Of a stretch of 64,000 bases of DNA, positions 23,461 through 34,320 are shown piece after piece. Made by a program: the position numbers and the translations under genes. Below the pieces are notes generated by a model. The model did no database searches and was not told where the DNA came from. It saw nothing but the letters and a program-made list of their open reading frames with translations. This DNA is from Cricetomys ansorgei (Eukaryota > Chordata > Mammalia > Rodentia > Nesomyidae): positions 27,739,501 through 27,803,500 of the forward strand of contig JAMJFZ010000239.1 of the NCBI GenBank assembly GCA_026225945.1. Direction: 5' to 3'. The stretch's first letter is position 1. Every line of letters begins with the position of its first letter.

Positions 23461-24249
23461 GCACAAATAAACTTCTAACAAAGCAGCATGGCACTGATGA
23501 GCTACCATATTCAACTGCTCCTAGGAATCTGACCTCCAATAATACTTCAGCAGTAACCAAGTAGACTTTCTCCTGGAGCTGCTTTTATTAGTAACTCAAG
23601 AAGAAATATTCCGGTTAATTATATAATTTCTAACTGAAATTTTGCAAATGGTACTTGTAAGTCTTAGCAATATAGTTTAAAAAGATAAAAGGGTTATGTT
23701 TTAAAAGTGTCAGATCAGTTGCCAGATAAATGTCTAGGTGTGTATAGACTTTGCTGATCCCACTAAGAAGACAGTGACAGAGTCTGACCTGTGTTGCAAT
23801 TATATGAAGAAGACATGATGACTGTGTTCTCTCCAAATCCCTCTGTCCTGGAGTAGGCAGAACCAGCTCTGTCAGCTGCAAGGTTTGCAGGGACAGCATC
23901 TATTATTGTGCCTCCTGTTCTATCAGTATGTGTAGCCCTTGATTTAATGGTTTAGCCTAGGCCTATTGCTTCCTGCTGGTCAGAGCAGGTTGAGAAGGTG
24001 AATCAAATTCTAGTTTTTTTTTTTTTAAAGACAGATGGTAAAGAAATGCCTCTCTAGTGGAAGACTGGTTCTCTTAGAGTTATGATTTAGGATCTAAGAG
24101 TTAGAAATGTTTTGCGTGTCATCATGATTCAGTGTTTCTTGCCCTGTCCTGGTCTTTCTATCCTTCTTCTGTCCCTCAGAATCACTGCATGATTTAGAAG
24201 TTTCCATTAACTAAGAATTAACATGTAACAGGAAACAAAAACAGCAGCA

Positions 24250-24745
24250 ATAGAGAAAAACCCTAAAAAGTTTTTCTTCGTTTTTTAATTGGAAATAGAT
24301 TTTCAGCCAGGTGGTGGTGGTATACATTTTTTATCCCAACACTCAGGATGCAGAAGCAAGCAAATCTCTGTGAGTTTGAGGCCAGCCTGGTCTACAGAGT
24401 GAGTTCTATGACAGCCAGAGTTACAACAGAGAAATCCTGTCTTAAAAAATCAACATAAGAAAATAGATTTTCTCTCACACAATACATTATGACCACAGTT
24501 CCCCATTTCTCCACTCCTCCCAGCTCCTCCTCACCTCCCCTCTCCCCCAGATCCACTCTCCCTTCAACTCCCATTAGGAAAGAGAACTCCAAGAGACAAG
24601 AACCAAACACAACAAAACAAAACACAATAAGAAAGGCAAAGGCCCTGACACTGAAGCTGAACAAAGATTAACTCAAGAGCAGGCAAAAGAATAAGAGACC
24701 TATCTGCTCCCACAGTTAGGAGTCCCACGAAAACACCAAGATAAA
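24250..24745. mobile_element. L1-associated rodent repeat, split by a B1
   Basis: Right of the B1 the order 'ctctcacacaatacattatg', 'accacagttccccatttctc', 'ctccactcctcccagctcct', 'cccagatccactctcccttc', then 'ccaagagacaagaaccaaac', 'acaagaaaggcaaaggccct'-like words and 'cacagttaggagtcccacga' matches a repeat very common in rodent DNA and usually assigned to L1. The left part ends in 'ttttttaattggaaatag'. A B1 with matching target duplication sits between them. I did not fix the strand. Confidence 0.6.
24304..24460 (+). mobile_element. B1 SINE with 11-bp target duplication
   Basis: Starts 'cagccaggtggtggtggtat' and contains 'gtgagtttgaggccagcctg', 'gtctacagagtgagttctat' and 'cagagaaatcctgtctt', then an A-rich tail. 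The flanking word aaatagatttt is perfect on both sides (24293-24303 and 24461-24471). Confidence 0.95.
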
Positions 24746-24930
24746 GTTTTTTAAATAATTGATCAAGTTGAAATTTAATAAAGTCAACATAATACAGTTA
24801 AATTATAAACCAAATCTTTGTGATTAGGATATTTTCCTATCAGTACTAAAAATATAATATGAAGACTTGAAACTTCTTTGAAGATTTTCACATTTATTGT
24901 AAGTCATACACTAATCTTCAAAAGTGTATT
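24746..24930. other. short unique stretch
   Basis: AT-rich with nothing recognised. Confidence 0.4.
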
Positions 24931-25085
24931 TGGCCAGGTGATGTTGGCTCATGCTTCAATCCCAGTACTGGGAAGGCAGAGGCAGATGGATCTCTGTGAG
25001 TTCAAGGCCAGCCTGGTCTACAGAGTGAGTTCCAGGACAGCCAGAGTTACTCTGTGGTAACCCTATCTTGAAAAATCAAAAAACA
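24931..25085 (+). mobile_element. B1 SINE
   Basis: Full-length 7SL-derived SINE: 'tggccaggtgatgttggctc', 'ggcagaggcagatggatctc', 'ttcaaggccagcctggtcta', then 'tccaggacagccagagttac' and an A-rich tail. Near-matching flanks aaaagtgtatt (24920-24930) and aaaagtatatt (about 25086-25096) look like a target duplication with one change. Confidence 0.95.
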
Positions 25086-25537
25086 AAAAAGTATATTAGT
25101 TATTTAAAATTTATAGTTGTTTAAATTTCAAATAGTGATAATCTGAAATAGTGATAATTTCAAATTTGTGATAATTAAATGTAAAATCTGTCACATTTTA
25201 TTGCAATTCATAAGTGAGCATGTCCCTCTTGTGCATATTCTTTCAGTTAGCAATATGCATAAATTAATGATTTTACACTTAATACACTGTTTTTATAGGA
25301 AATGAACAAAAGACTAAGACAGTTACCGATACCACAGAACTCTAGATCATGATAAACTTACATTCATATAATGTAGTAATAGTTATACATAAACTCTACC
25401 AATATAATTTGATGAAAAGAATATAACTCAATTGTGATTCAATGTAAAGCAAAAGATTTGCTAACCTAGGTTTCAAGACTTGGGTTTAAATATTGTTCAA
25501 CAGAAAGGATATGTAAATAGAAACTTTTATTCTCTTT
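25086..25537. other. unique AT-rich sequence
   Basis: No gene or named repeat. A short local tandem duplication near 25130-25180 repeats 'aatagtgataat' and 'tttcaaat' words. Confidence 0.4.
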
Positions 25538-25627
25538 TCCTTCCTTCCTTCTCTCCTTCCTTCTCTCCTTCCTTCCTTCCTTTCTTCCGTCTTCCTTCCT
25601 TCCTCCCTTCTTCCTTCCTTCCCTTCT
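25538..25627. repeat. (TTCC)n tetranucleotide repeat at a B1 tail
   Basis: TTCC/CTCC units directly next to the T-rich (tail) end of the minus-strand B1 at 25628, consistent with growth of a microsatellite from the SINE poly(A) tail. Confidence 0.95.
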
Positions 25628-25775
25628 TTTTATTTTTCAAGATATGTTTTCTCTATTGTAATTCTGGCTGTCATTGAACTCACTCTGTAGACCAGACTAA
25701 CCTCAAACTCAGAGATCTGCCTGCCTCTGCCTCCCAAATGCTGGGATTAAAGGAGTGCCGCACACCACCCAGTGA
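25628..25775 (-). mobile_element. B1 SINE
   Basis: Reverse complement of a B1: 'attgaactcactctgtagac', 'agatctgcctgcctctgcct', 'cccaaatgctgggattaaag' and 'gagtgccgcacaccacc' in the plus strand. Its tail side carries the TTCC repeat. Confidence 0.95.
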
Positions 25776-25798
25776 AATTTCTATACTTTAAAGTTAAT

Positions 25799-26255
25799 TA
25801 TCTGGGCAATGGTGGCACAAATCTTTAATCATTGTGAGGTCTGCAGTTTTTCTCTTCTTCTTTGTTTCCACATTGGATTAGCTGGTGTAATCCCCTGTCC
25901 CACGTTGGCATCCCATTTGTAGTTGTAGGCTTGCTGTGAGGGCTCACCAAGAGAGACAAGGAGGTATTTTCATAGGTTCAAACACTGCCAGACCTCAGCA
26001 GAGGGAACAACCATTCTGGCCAGTGCTAGACTTCATCGACAGTGGAATCCAGAACTCTCAGCTCAGGTGTTTTTATTCTTTCAAAATTCCCTTGGTATTC
26101 TACTGATACCACATGCAGATCATAAGCAATTAAACAACTCCCACAGAAATTCAACACTGGTAAACAATACAAAATACCCTAGACCTAGGATAGCCACTCT
26201 CCCAACAGTGCATAAAACAATTTCAAACATAACTAAAAATAAACTTCCCCAACAC
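25799..26255 (-). mobile_element. ERVK-like remnant: LTR end, Lys-type PBS, short leader
   Basis: On the minus strand the word TGGGATGCCAACGTGGGAC (about 25896-25915) is close to the tRNA-Lys primer-binding site of betaretrovirus-like elements (TGGCGCCCAACGTGGGGC). Immediately upstream on that strand is a sequence ending CTACAACTACA, a plausible LTR 3' end, and further upstream 'gaataaaaacacctgagctg' could carry the LTR AATAAA or TATA signal. About 110 bp of leader lies downstream, then the remnant stops. There are no gag, pol or env frames. The outer LTR edge near 26255 is a guess. Confidence 0.45.
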
Positions 26256-26866
26256 AGAAGTACAATTTTTTTCACTTTAGAATAAGATTAATAATTGAGT
26301 ATTTGTTTACACCAATCAAACATATTTTCTAAATATGAAATTTACATTAGGAGCCTTCCAAATGCATTTTAGAAAAACCTCAAAAAGCTACCTAAATAAT
26401 TCACATTATAATTCAATTCTACCTTAAACTAAACATACGCCATTAACTGTTGTATACTATAATTTCACATTATCTCTTCAGTCACATTTTCTATCACTTT
26501 CAAAAAATAATTGTTTAGTAACCATCGTGATTTGGATTTTGGTATAGAAAATTGTGGTGTTGGAAAAGTTTGGTTTTAGCTTTGGAGTTTAGATTGCAGT
26601 CTGAATCGTGAATTTTGTTTGAGAGTGGGTGGGTAGGCAGAAGGGGTAGTCATGTCTCTACTCTTCCCACATTCTCACTGTAACTGTCAACGATTAACAT
26701 TAGTGAAACCTTATTTTTTTGGAAAAAGTTTTGAGTAGTTAAAGATTTTTATTAAAATATATTTTCTGTCTAAACTACCTTTCCTCTAGTTAATATAATA
26801 TTAACTCTGGAATATCAATAGGCCAAGCTGAGTATAGTTGATATATAGTGTAAAATAAAGATTATA
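26256..26866. other. unique AT-rich sequence
   Basis: Nothing recognised. The plus frame 26067-26285 lies mostly inside the ERVK-like remnant and is not retroviral coding sequence I can identify. Confidence 0.4.
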
Positions 26867-26994
26867 ATTCCAGGATTATTTTTCCAGTTTGAATTAAATA
26901 TAAATGTTATTTGGTTTCTGTTTAAAAGGAATAAGCAGATAAAGACAGATGCATAGTGTATCTGTTTTACATTTGCACAAGGTTGTTCCAAGCA
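26867..26994 (+). repeat. inverted repeat A, left arm
   Basis: 128 bp whose reverse complement recurs at 27542-27669 with about six mismatches (about 95% identical) and no gap. Arms include 'ttaaaaggaataagcagata' on this side. A 547-bp spacer separates the arms. I recognise no mobile-element family in the arms. Confidence 0.95.
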
Positions 26995-27541
26995 CATAGT
27001 GTATATACACATTGTGTGTGCATATATACATATGGTATATGCATGTATGTAATAACCTACAGGCATGTGTGAGTCTAATAAGGAAACAAAATTGACATCA
27101 AGGTAAGGAGAGTGATGGCACATGAAGGAAAAGTATGTAAAGGACTCACCTATGTCTTTGAGCTGTACCTGGGAGTGGCTTTATTTTCCACCATCCTCTG
27201 TGGTCTATTTACTGAAATGCCTAGTTATCCCAGGTGCCTCTGTCGCTGAGTCATACAAGCCTGTCACTGTCCATGTACGGGGTATGATACCTTGATAAAT
27301 TTCCCATTCAGATTTCCCTTGCTGAGAGTATTTTCTCTGTGCTATTTGAGAGCGTAGATGATCTTGTGATGGCCTGTGTCCCTTTGTTTACAGAAGCTCC
27401 TCATTTAATTGTGTGAATAAACCCAGGCTTTCTTAATTCTAGGACAGAGAGCACTTTCTGTCCTCCATGCAGCAGAGATACTTTGGAACAAGAATGTCTT
27501 CCTATATACCTTAAAATCAGAGTGCACTAACTACTCGGTAA
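26995..27541. other. spacer of inverted repeat A
   Basis: 547 bp of unique-looking sequence with a short TA/TG-rich stretch near 27000-27055 and no gene recognised. The 102-codon minus frame 26815-27123 crosses the left arm and this stretch by chance. Confidence 0.5.
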
Positions 27542-27669
27542 TGCTTGGAACAACCTTCTGCAAATGTAAACCAGACATACTATGCATCTGTCTTTATCTG
27601 CTTATTCCTTTTAAACAGAAACCAAATAACATTTATATTTAATTCAAAGTGGAAAAATAATTCTGGAAT
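27542..27669 (-). repeat. inverted repeat A, right arm
   Basis: Partner of 26867-26994, inverted. The core 'atgcatctgtctttatctgc' and the next 50 bp are identical to the reverse complement of the left arm; mismatches cluster near both ends. Confidence 0.95.
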
Positions 27670-28080
27670 CAGATGCTTGTGTCGAGTCTGAAACACAAAA
27701 TCTTAATTTTTCCCTCATACTTAATGGACACCTATTAAATGAGTTCTTGATAATGAAGAAGAATATGAAAGATGCTTGGCTTGCATGGTCCATCAAATTT
27801 ATGTTTCTTTTGGTATAGAGGCTCATGATGAGAATATTGGCAATGACCGTGCAATGTTAATTCTTCCTTTTGAGAACAACTGAAAGCAGCATTTAGATAA
27901 AGTCGTTAAAAAGAACCATGCTTTTACAGAGTACACTTAGATCATTCTTTATAATTCATTCAGCATCTGACATGGAAAACTTCCTGAGACATCCTGGATT
28001 CTCTAGTAGAATCTAGTAGGCTCCTGTGCTGGTTTCTCTACAGATGGTAAGAGAGGTGTATCCATCACTGCTAGCACATG
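27670..28080. other. sequence between the two inverted repeats
   Basis: About 410 bp with no named repeat and no gene recognised. Confidence 0.45.
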
Positions 28081-28198
28081 TTGTACCTTCTTGGACCATC
28101 TCTGCATCCTTAGGAAAGTAACCTTTCTTCATCATGTCCCTTGTGCTGCAATGGACCTTTATCAACACTGAATCTCAGGCAAGCCCTACAAACGGCCA
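28081..28198 (+). repeat. inverted repeat B, left arm
   Basis: 118 bp beginning 'ttgtaccttcttggaccatc', whose reverse complement recurs at 28398-28515 without gaps and with about six mismatches. Not a repeat family I know. Confidence 0.95.
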
Positions 28199-28397
28199 AA
28201 GGCACATACATACATACAAGAACCACCTTTTGTTACTATGGTGAGAACCTCTGAATGTTGGTAGGTTCTGATAATCAGCCTGCAATTCTGGCAAAGGCCA
28301 TGGTTTGGGGGTAATGTTCTGAATATATGTCAAATAATAAGAAAATTGACCCACAGATTGCCAGAAGAGTTTCCTTTTCCATAGAGTACCCTCCCAA
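28199..28397. other. loop of inverted repeat B
   Basis: 199-bp spacer, unique. The 92-codon minus frame 28175-28453 runs across the loop and parts of both arms and resembles no protein I know. Confidence 0.5.
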
Positions 28398-28515
28398 TGG
28401 CCATTTGTAGGGCTTGACTGGGATTCATTGTTGATAAAGGTCCATTGCAGCACAAGGAAGATGATGAAGAAAGGTTACTTTCCTAAGGATGCAGAGATGG
28501 TCCAAGAAGGTACAA
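28398..28515 (-). repeat. inverted repeat B, right arm
   Basis: Partner of 28081-28198, inverted. 'cctaaggatgcagagatggt' and surrounding bases match the left arm exactly. A transcript would fold into a stem of about 118 bp with a 199-nt loop. Confidence 0.95.
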
Positions 28516-29349
28516 TATGCAGACATAAGTTGTGTGTTAGTGGAAAGCATGTTTCTAAAGGTGATGAGTAATGGTAAAATCTATTTCTGATATTCTCTAC
28601 GAGGGAAAATGTTTGCTTTCACCCTCAATATCTCTAGGCAGAGAATGGTATGGAACATCCACAGAGACCTCAGCAGGAAGTAAAGGAAGAATGCCCTTTA
28701 CTGTGGGAATAATAGCTTTAAATCACTCAAAGACCCTCTAAAGCGTACTTGGGATTTAATAGAATGTAGCAATTCATCTGTATAACTTTGAATATTTAAT
28801 AAAGCAGAAACACAATCCATTTTAAGAGTTGATCAAATAATAAAAATTCTGAAATTTTCTAAAGAATGGTAAACAAACACATGGTGGGATAAAGAGGGTT
28901 TGAGTCATATAATTTTCTTTCTTTTTCCTTCTCGTTTGCAATATTTCTCCAGCCTTAAAGGAGCAGTAAATTTCTGCATTTGGGATGGAACTTGGTTTTG
29001 CATACACATTTCTTGGTTCTGAGCTGCAGTTTGTGCTGTTGCTGCTTCTTAGTTGAGCTTCCTCTTTAGCAAAGCCCTAGGAACTAACAATTGTTTAAAA
29101 CAACTTGTTAATTCTCAGACAAAGCTGGCTGCAAGAGTCTGCTAGCTGCCCTTTTTACCACACTGGCCTCTGGCCTCATAGTCTCACTGCTGAAACCGAG
29201 GACAGGGCTAAGGGAATTGGAAAGCAGGAAGGACTGAAATACGGTCTCTGGTCTCCATGCAGAACCTCAAAGCTCAGGTGGCAGGCTCATTTCCCGTGGC
29301 TTTGAGAGAGTACTGAGAGCTGTGGTTTAATGGTCCATGTCAGAATCCA
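28516..29349. other. unique sequence, nothing recognised
   Basis: No gene or named repeat. Short frames at 28822-29007 (minus) and 29105-29305 (plus) have no recognisable content. Confidence 0.4.
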
Positions 29350-29420
29350 AATTCCAATTCCAGTCTTGTCTGAAAGTGACGCCACCTTGGGCAACTCACT
29401 AAAGGACCATTTCCCATAGG
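29350..29420 (+). mobile_element. MIR fragment
   Basis: 'aattccaattccagtcttgt' followed by 'caccttgggcaactcact' matches the core of a MIR SINE (the 'gaccttgggcaagtcact' word). Short and old. Confidence 0.5.
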
Positions 29421-30835
29421 TCAGTGTTTGTCTACTTTAACCTTTTTTTATCCCAGTGAAGAAACCTTGAGGGAAGTTCTCACATTGTTTAGTTTTACAT
29501 AAAGGACAGCTTGATTTTGTACTAATATATTACCTTAGATAATGAAGGAAAGGCTGAAAATTGTGACTCTACCAATTATCCAGTACTTCATTTAGCTGGG
29601 AAAACTATAAACTTCATCTGATAGCTTCATACAGAAAAAAAAAAAAAAGGAAAAAAGAAAACTAGATGATTTAGGAGTTTGAGTACATTGGTTCACACCC
29701 TTTAATCATAGAATAAATGTTAATTAAGCTGAGCACTTTAGAAATAAAAACCCTCTTTCCTTTGGAATGTTTGTTGAAATGCTTCCCGCAATTACAAATT
29801 AAAAAGACACTTAGTTAGCTTACAAAGCATGTGTTCACCCTCCGCAGGCTAGGGGGAGAATTCCTATTATTGTCAGGGATTTTCAAGGTGCCTCTATTCT
29901 GCTAGTCATAGTCTATTTCAAATGTCATTTATTTTCTTTAGTCTGAATAGTTTGCTTCTGTAACTGCTTACAGTCAAACATTCTCAGAGAAGCACTCATT
30001 CTGAGCACTGGTATGGGATGAAGAAACAAATGTTAATTCTCTGCAGATGATTTTAGTCTAAGTCCTTTGGAAAACTTACGTTGGTAAAATGTGATGTATA
30101 TAACCATCTAAAGTTGAAATAAGATTTATAATTCTGACTGTGACAGCAGAGATCTTGAGAGTGTATTGAGAACAGATAATACGATCCCTAACTCCTATGA
30201 ATACCGTATCTATGCATTCCACATGTATACATGCATGCATACGTACATACAAATTGTTTTTCTTTTTTTTAATGTGGTCATGAATTAAAAGCTACAAATT
30301 GATCTTCCCATTTTAGATGATTGAAAAGAAAAACTTTGAAATTAAACTACCTATGATAAGCCACTGGAAAACTATAAGCAGTATACAGAGATTTACATAG
30401 CATAGGCAAAAGTATCTTTCTTCTTAACAATTAAACCTCAAAATCATGTTTATTAATAATTCTTTAAGAAACTTCTTTCTCATATTGATTCTTCACAGGC
30501 TAAAAGTTTAAATAATTATCTTGTCAAAAGATGATTAATATTGTGAAACATCAATATATTTTCAAATGGCAAACTTTTGAGATCCCCAAATTATTAACTC
30601 TAAATAAAACATCCTATTTGTTTTTTTTAGCCACTGTGTTATGAAGCACTTCTATTATAAAGGTGTCTATTTACTAGTTTGGGGCTCTGACTGATCACTG
30701 GTGATGAAAATTCTGAGGATAGATACTGGACAAGAGAGCATACTGTTCAGGTTTAATAGCGGTTAGTCTATCATGAATTCTCTTCCATAAGTATAATGAA
30801 CTAAGAAAATTTAGACCAAATACATAGAATTACTG
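29421..30835. other. unique sequence with a short poly(A) run
   Basis: No gene or named repeat. An A-rich run lies at about 29634-29660, and short ATGC/ATAC words at 30228-30250. Confidence 0.4.
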
Positions 30836-30963
30836 TGTAGTGCTGGCTGGCTGGCCTAGAACTCACCAGGTACACCAGACTGGCCTAGAACTTGCTTCAA
30901 TTCTAATGCCTCAACCCTGAGGTCCTGAAATTACATGCTAACATCCTGATACTCAGGCACGAA
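30836..30963 (-). mobile_element. B1/PB1 SINE, degenerate
   Basis: Plus strand shows 'gctggctggcctagaactca', 'caccagactggcctagaact' and 'cctcaaccctgaggtcctga', the reverse complement of an old B1 monomer. A 'ggcctagaact' word occurs twice. Confidence 0.7.
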
Positions 30964-31633
30964 TTATATCTAATCAAAGTTTTAACCATATAATGCTTTC
31001 TCTTAACTTTAAAATGGGATTCCTTTTGGGTCCTAAAGGGTTATTTTTTTTTTCAATAACCAGAACTGCTAGAGGCTATTTCTTGGCAGCCAAAAATATC
31101 TGTACATAGTGGTCCACGTCTAACTGACCTCAGATTCTCATTCACATTATCCCTGGTGAATGAGATGGATGGGAGAGCCCCTGTGGTTTGGCCCACAAGT
31201 ACTGTTCCTGATGAAGGTTAACTGTGTGGGCCACTTTAAATCTTACACAGCAAATTGCTGACATCTGGATTTCCTATCAAGTTTACCAGATATTCCACAG
31301 TAATTTCTGTGTTTATGCAACATAAAAACACTGGTATTGAGCTTAGGAAAATTTTTACTATCCATAACACTACTGTACAATGGTTTATAAGATTTGTAAA
31401 TGATTAAAATACTTATTGTTACAAAGCTTATTGGCACCTTTAGGAGTTGTTGCCATCCAAGTTATATCTGAATGCATTGAGAGACACCTCGTTTGCTACT
31501 CCCACTTAGCAGAGCCTATTTCTTTGTTGACTGCTGATTCATTTATGAGTATATTGGAACTTTTCTGGGATCATCTTTTCTGCCTTAAAGGAGCATTCTA
31601 GTTCCACTTTCTTAAGATGTACATATCCACTAC
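30964..31633. other. unique sequence, nothing recognised
   Basis: Short frames at 31243-31437 (minus) and 31416-31601 (plus) are unremarkable. Confidence 0.4.
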
Positions 31634-32115
31634 AGGAGTCCCTTGATATCTGCAATTTCACTTCAATCAATCATGTAATCAAGTGGTCTGAAAACAGTAA
31701 GGAGAAAGTTCCATAAAAAAATAACTGATAAGTCTTTTAAATAGTAACCCATTGAGAACAACACAAGGTCACCTTACTATCTCTCTTTTCATTCTACTTG
31801 GGGCATCAACCATCACTTTGTTGCACCATGCACCTCAATCTCATCAAGTAGACATCGTGTCAACTCAAATCATCATCAGAAAAAATGGCGAGAATGACAC
31901 AATAAGATACATCAAGTTCATGTTTATGTACCTTTTATTAAAATACGTTGTTAGAGATACTTTTTGTTTTTATTGCTGCTCTCTCGCTTACCCTAACATA
32001 TGCATTAAATTTTACCACGAGCATATATTTATAGGACAATAATATACACAGTGCTTGACGTTATCTGGAGTTGCAACGTCCATTGAGGGCACAGATTACT
32101 CATGGACAGGGATCT
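31634..32115 (+). mobile_element. TcMar-Tigger-like DNA transposon (MER2-like)
   Basis: Starts after TA with 'caggagtcccttgatatctg', 'caatttcacttcaatcaatc', then 'gtggtctgaaaacagtaagg' and 'agttccataaaaaaataact', in the order of a Tigger/MER2 5' end. The right part ('ggagttgcaacgtccattga', then 'actcatggacagggatc') resembles the other terminus. The 96-codon frame 31752-32042 is not a transposase remnant I can recognise. The right edge is approximate. Confidence 0.6.
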
Positions 32116-33469
32116 TGGCACAGATCACTACATTGTCAGCTAGAACTTTGATCTAGCAATATTGAAATTAAAGCAAAACAGAAGTAAACTAGTGTTGTAT
32201 ATTTTAGTATACATCTGAGATTTTACTCTAGTATCCTCATTCAAATGTGAAGAAAGCTCACTTACAGATGATCCAGTGAGAACCTGGGCACATTTTGAAA
32301 GTATCTGTGCTTTATTAACCTGTTGCAGAAATTGTGTACTTCTTGATAAGTCCAGTTTCTCTCCATCTTGAACAGGAAGAACTTTTTACATTGAACAACT
32401 TTTTTCCCTTTTTCCTGGAGAATTTTCCATTTTATCTTATTAGTTATAAAATACGATAGGCAATACAAGGTGAGAAAAGGAACAGAGGAACCACGAGAAG
32501 ATAAGGCTTTGAAAAAGTCCCAAGTGAGAAAATGCTCTAGTTCCATTTATCTTCCACCCCATCTTTCTCACTGAATTCAACTACTTAGTGTTAGGGTTAG
32601 GACTGCATCTGCTAATTGGATGGGTGGCTGTGGGAGCATTCTTAGGAAGTCAGTGGTCACTCTAGAAACTGCGGTTAGAGTGCGTGCAGCTAAAGCCCAG
32701 GAAAGAAGTAAATGTATTTAATGTAATGCACTTGCTCTAGTTTTCTTAGATTTTATTTCTTGCAAGAGGTTGAGTTTTGTTTTGACAAGGAGCAATTTAA
32801 ATTGTTACCCTGAAGATCATAAAAGTTGGGTAGAAATGTTTCAGTTTTCATCCTTCTTGAAGAATGTATGCGATTTAAAGTTCCTTTCTAATTCCTTTTG
32901 TTTAGAAATCCAGAAGCCCATTAGCTGAGTGAGTGAAGCTAATGAGATGACTTTGCTTGTTTTTATCCTGCCAAACTGCATGCAAATTCCCTATCACCTC
33001 CACATCACAGGAAGGTGAGAGAGTACAAGTCTGTCACCATTGAGCTATAAGGCAACTATTCATATTTCTCTCCATAGCTGACATTGATTAGGGTATTTGT
33101 GGCAAAGAACATCCTCTGCTTTTTAAATAGAATGTGATGCAAACTCTTCTTCAGTTCTCTAAGATGGCTGGCTGAGCATGAGCAAGAGCAAACAAGTAAG
33201 TAAGCAGTGTTCTACTTTAGTTCCCAGTCTGGCTTTTCTCAATAATGGCTTTGCCTTGGATGGATCAAAGGATCACTCTTCCCAGGTGATTCTCGCTACT
33301 GTAAGAACATCAATAATTAGTATTTTTTTATTGTTTTCTTTCTGATGTATGCAATGTTAACAATAAGCACAGAAGAGGTTGTTTAATTTTCAGTTCTGGA
33401 GAAGGAATCCTGGGCCTTGCTTATGTCTTTTAGAGACCCAGCCCAAATACAAGAGATTTAGAAAGATTA
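32116..33469. other. unique sequence, nothing recognised
   Basis: The 94-codon minus frame 32262-32546 shows no domain I know. No named repeat. Confidence 0.4.
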
Positions 33470-33605
33470 CATTTATGTATCTGTGTAGGTAGAGGTACAG
33501 CTCCTGTGTGGAGGTCAGAGGGAAACTTGTAGCCTTCAGTCCTTTCCTCCCACCTGTAGGTGGTTATGAGGCTTGGCAACAAATGCCCCTAACTCATCCA
33601 GCCCC
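33470..33605 (-). mobile_element. tRNA-derived rodent SINE (B3/B4-like)
   Basis: Plus-strand 'gtgtggaggtcagagggaaa', 'cttgtagccttcagtccttt', 'cacctgtaggtggttatgag' and 'gcttggcaacaaatgcccct' are the reverse complement of the body and head of a rodent tRNA-derived SINE. Confidence 0.65.
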
Positions 33606-34128
33606 TGATTCAAATCAGGGGATTTTTAATACAATGGTTATAGAGAATTTTCTAGCGGAAGGATCTAGTGTCAATTTTCGAAAATTTAATTTCACATCTG
33701 AAGCACAAGAATCAGTTGTAGGACACATCATAATAAGGTATACCATTTAACTCTCTATTCAGTCTACTGAAGAAGCTCAATGGCTACTTATTGGTGCCTG
33801 GACTTAGTACACTGTGGTGATTTCTAGAATTGGTTCTTAAGTAGGTATATATCTCATAACTCCATCTTGTGTTAACATTGCCTCTTGATTTAAAAGGGTG
33901 GGTAGAATTCCTCTACACGAATAAATTCAGCAAACTTTTGTAGCAATTCAACTGCATTCACATAGGTTAATATTTGCCCTGGGAATAATTATTCTTCGTC
34001 AGTTCTCAGAGCAAATATATGTTATTTAATATATGTTCTTCAGAGCAAAACTTTGCACAGAATACTGAAAGTCCCTAGTTCTTTCATAAAGATGATTCTT
34101 AATTTTAAGCATTTATTTAATAAATTTG
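33606..34128. other. unique sequence
   Basis: Nothing recognised. The plus frame 33508-33750 starts inside the SINE. Confidence 0.4.
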
Positions 34129-34172
<44 letters not shown>

Positions 34173-34320
34173 GAGTGTATGCATATCTACACATGCACGC
34201 ATGATACTCAGAGTAAAAGTTGTCTTCTTCCAATATATGACTTCTGGGAATTGAACTCAGGTCCCCATGGTTAATACCAAATACCTTAACCTGTTGAACC
34301 ATCTCAATATCCCTGAGTGA
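34129..34320 (-). mobile_element. (GT)n tract and tRNA-derived SINE
   Basis: A GT run (about 34129-34168) is followed by 'tgacttctgggaattgaact', 'caggtccccatggttaatac' and 'ttgaaccatctcaatatccc', the reverse complement of a rodent SINE head. The GT run is in the position of the SINE's CA-rich tail. Confidence 0.7.

Larger units (their letters stand above)
22351..24249. other. mostly unique sequence with simple repeats
   Basis: No gene seen. The 22337-22540 and 22426-22614 plus frames run through the TG repeat. A purine tract and an old repeat fragment inside it are listed separately. Confidence 0.45.

Noticed and set aside
26815..27123. 102-codon minus frame
   Set aside because: It crosses one arm of inverted repeat A and a TA/TG stretch; no coding signal.
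28175..28453. 92-codon minus frame
   Set aside because: It spans parts of both arms and the loop of inverted repeat B and shows no family resemblance.
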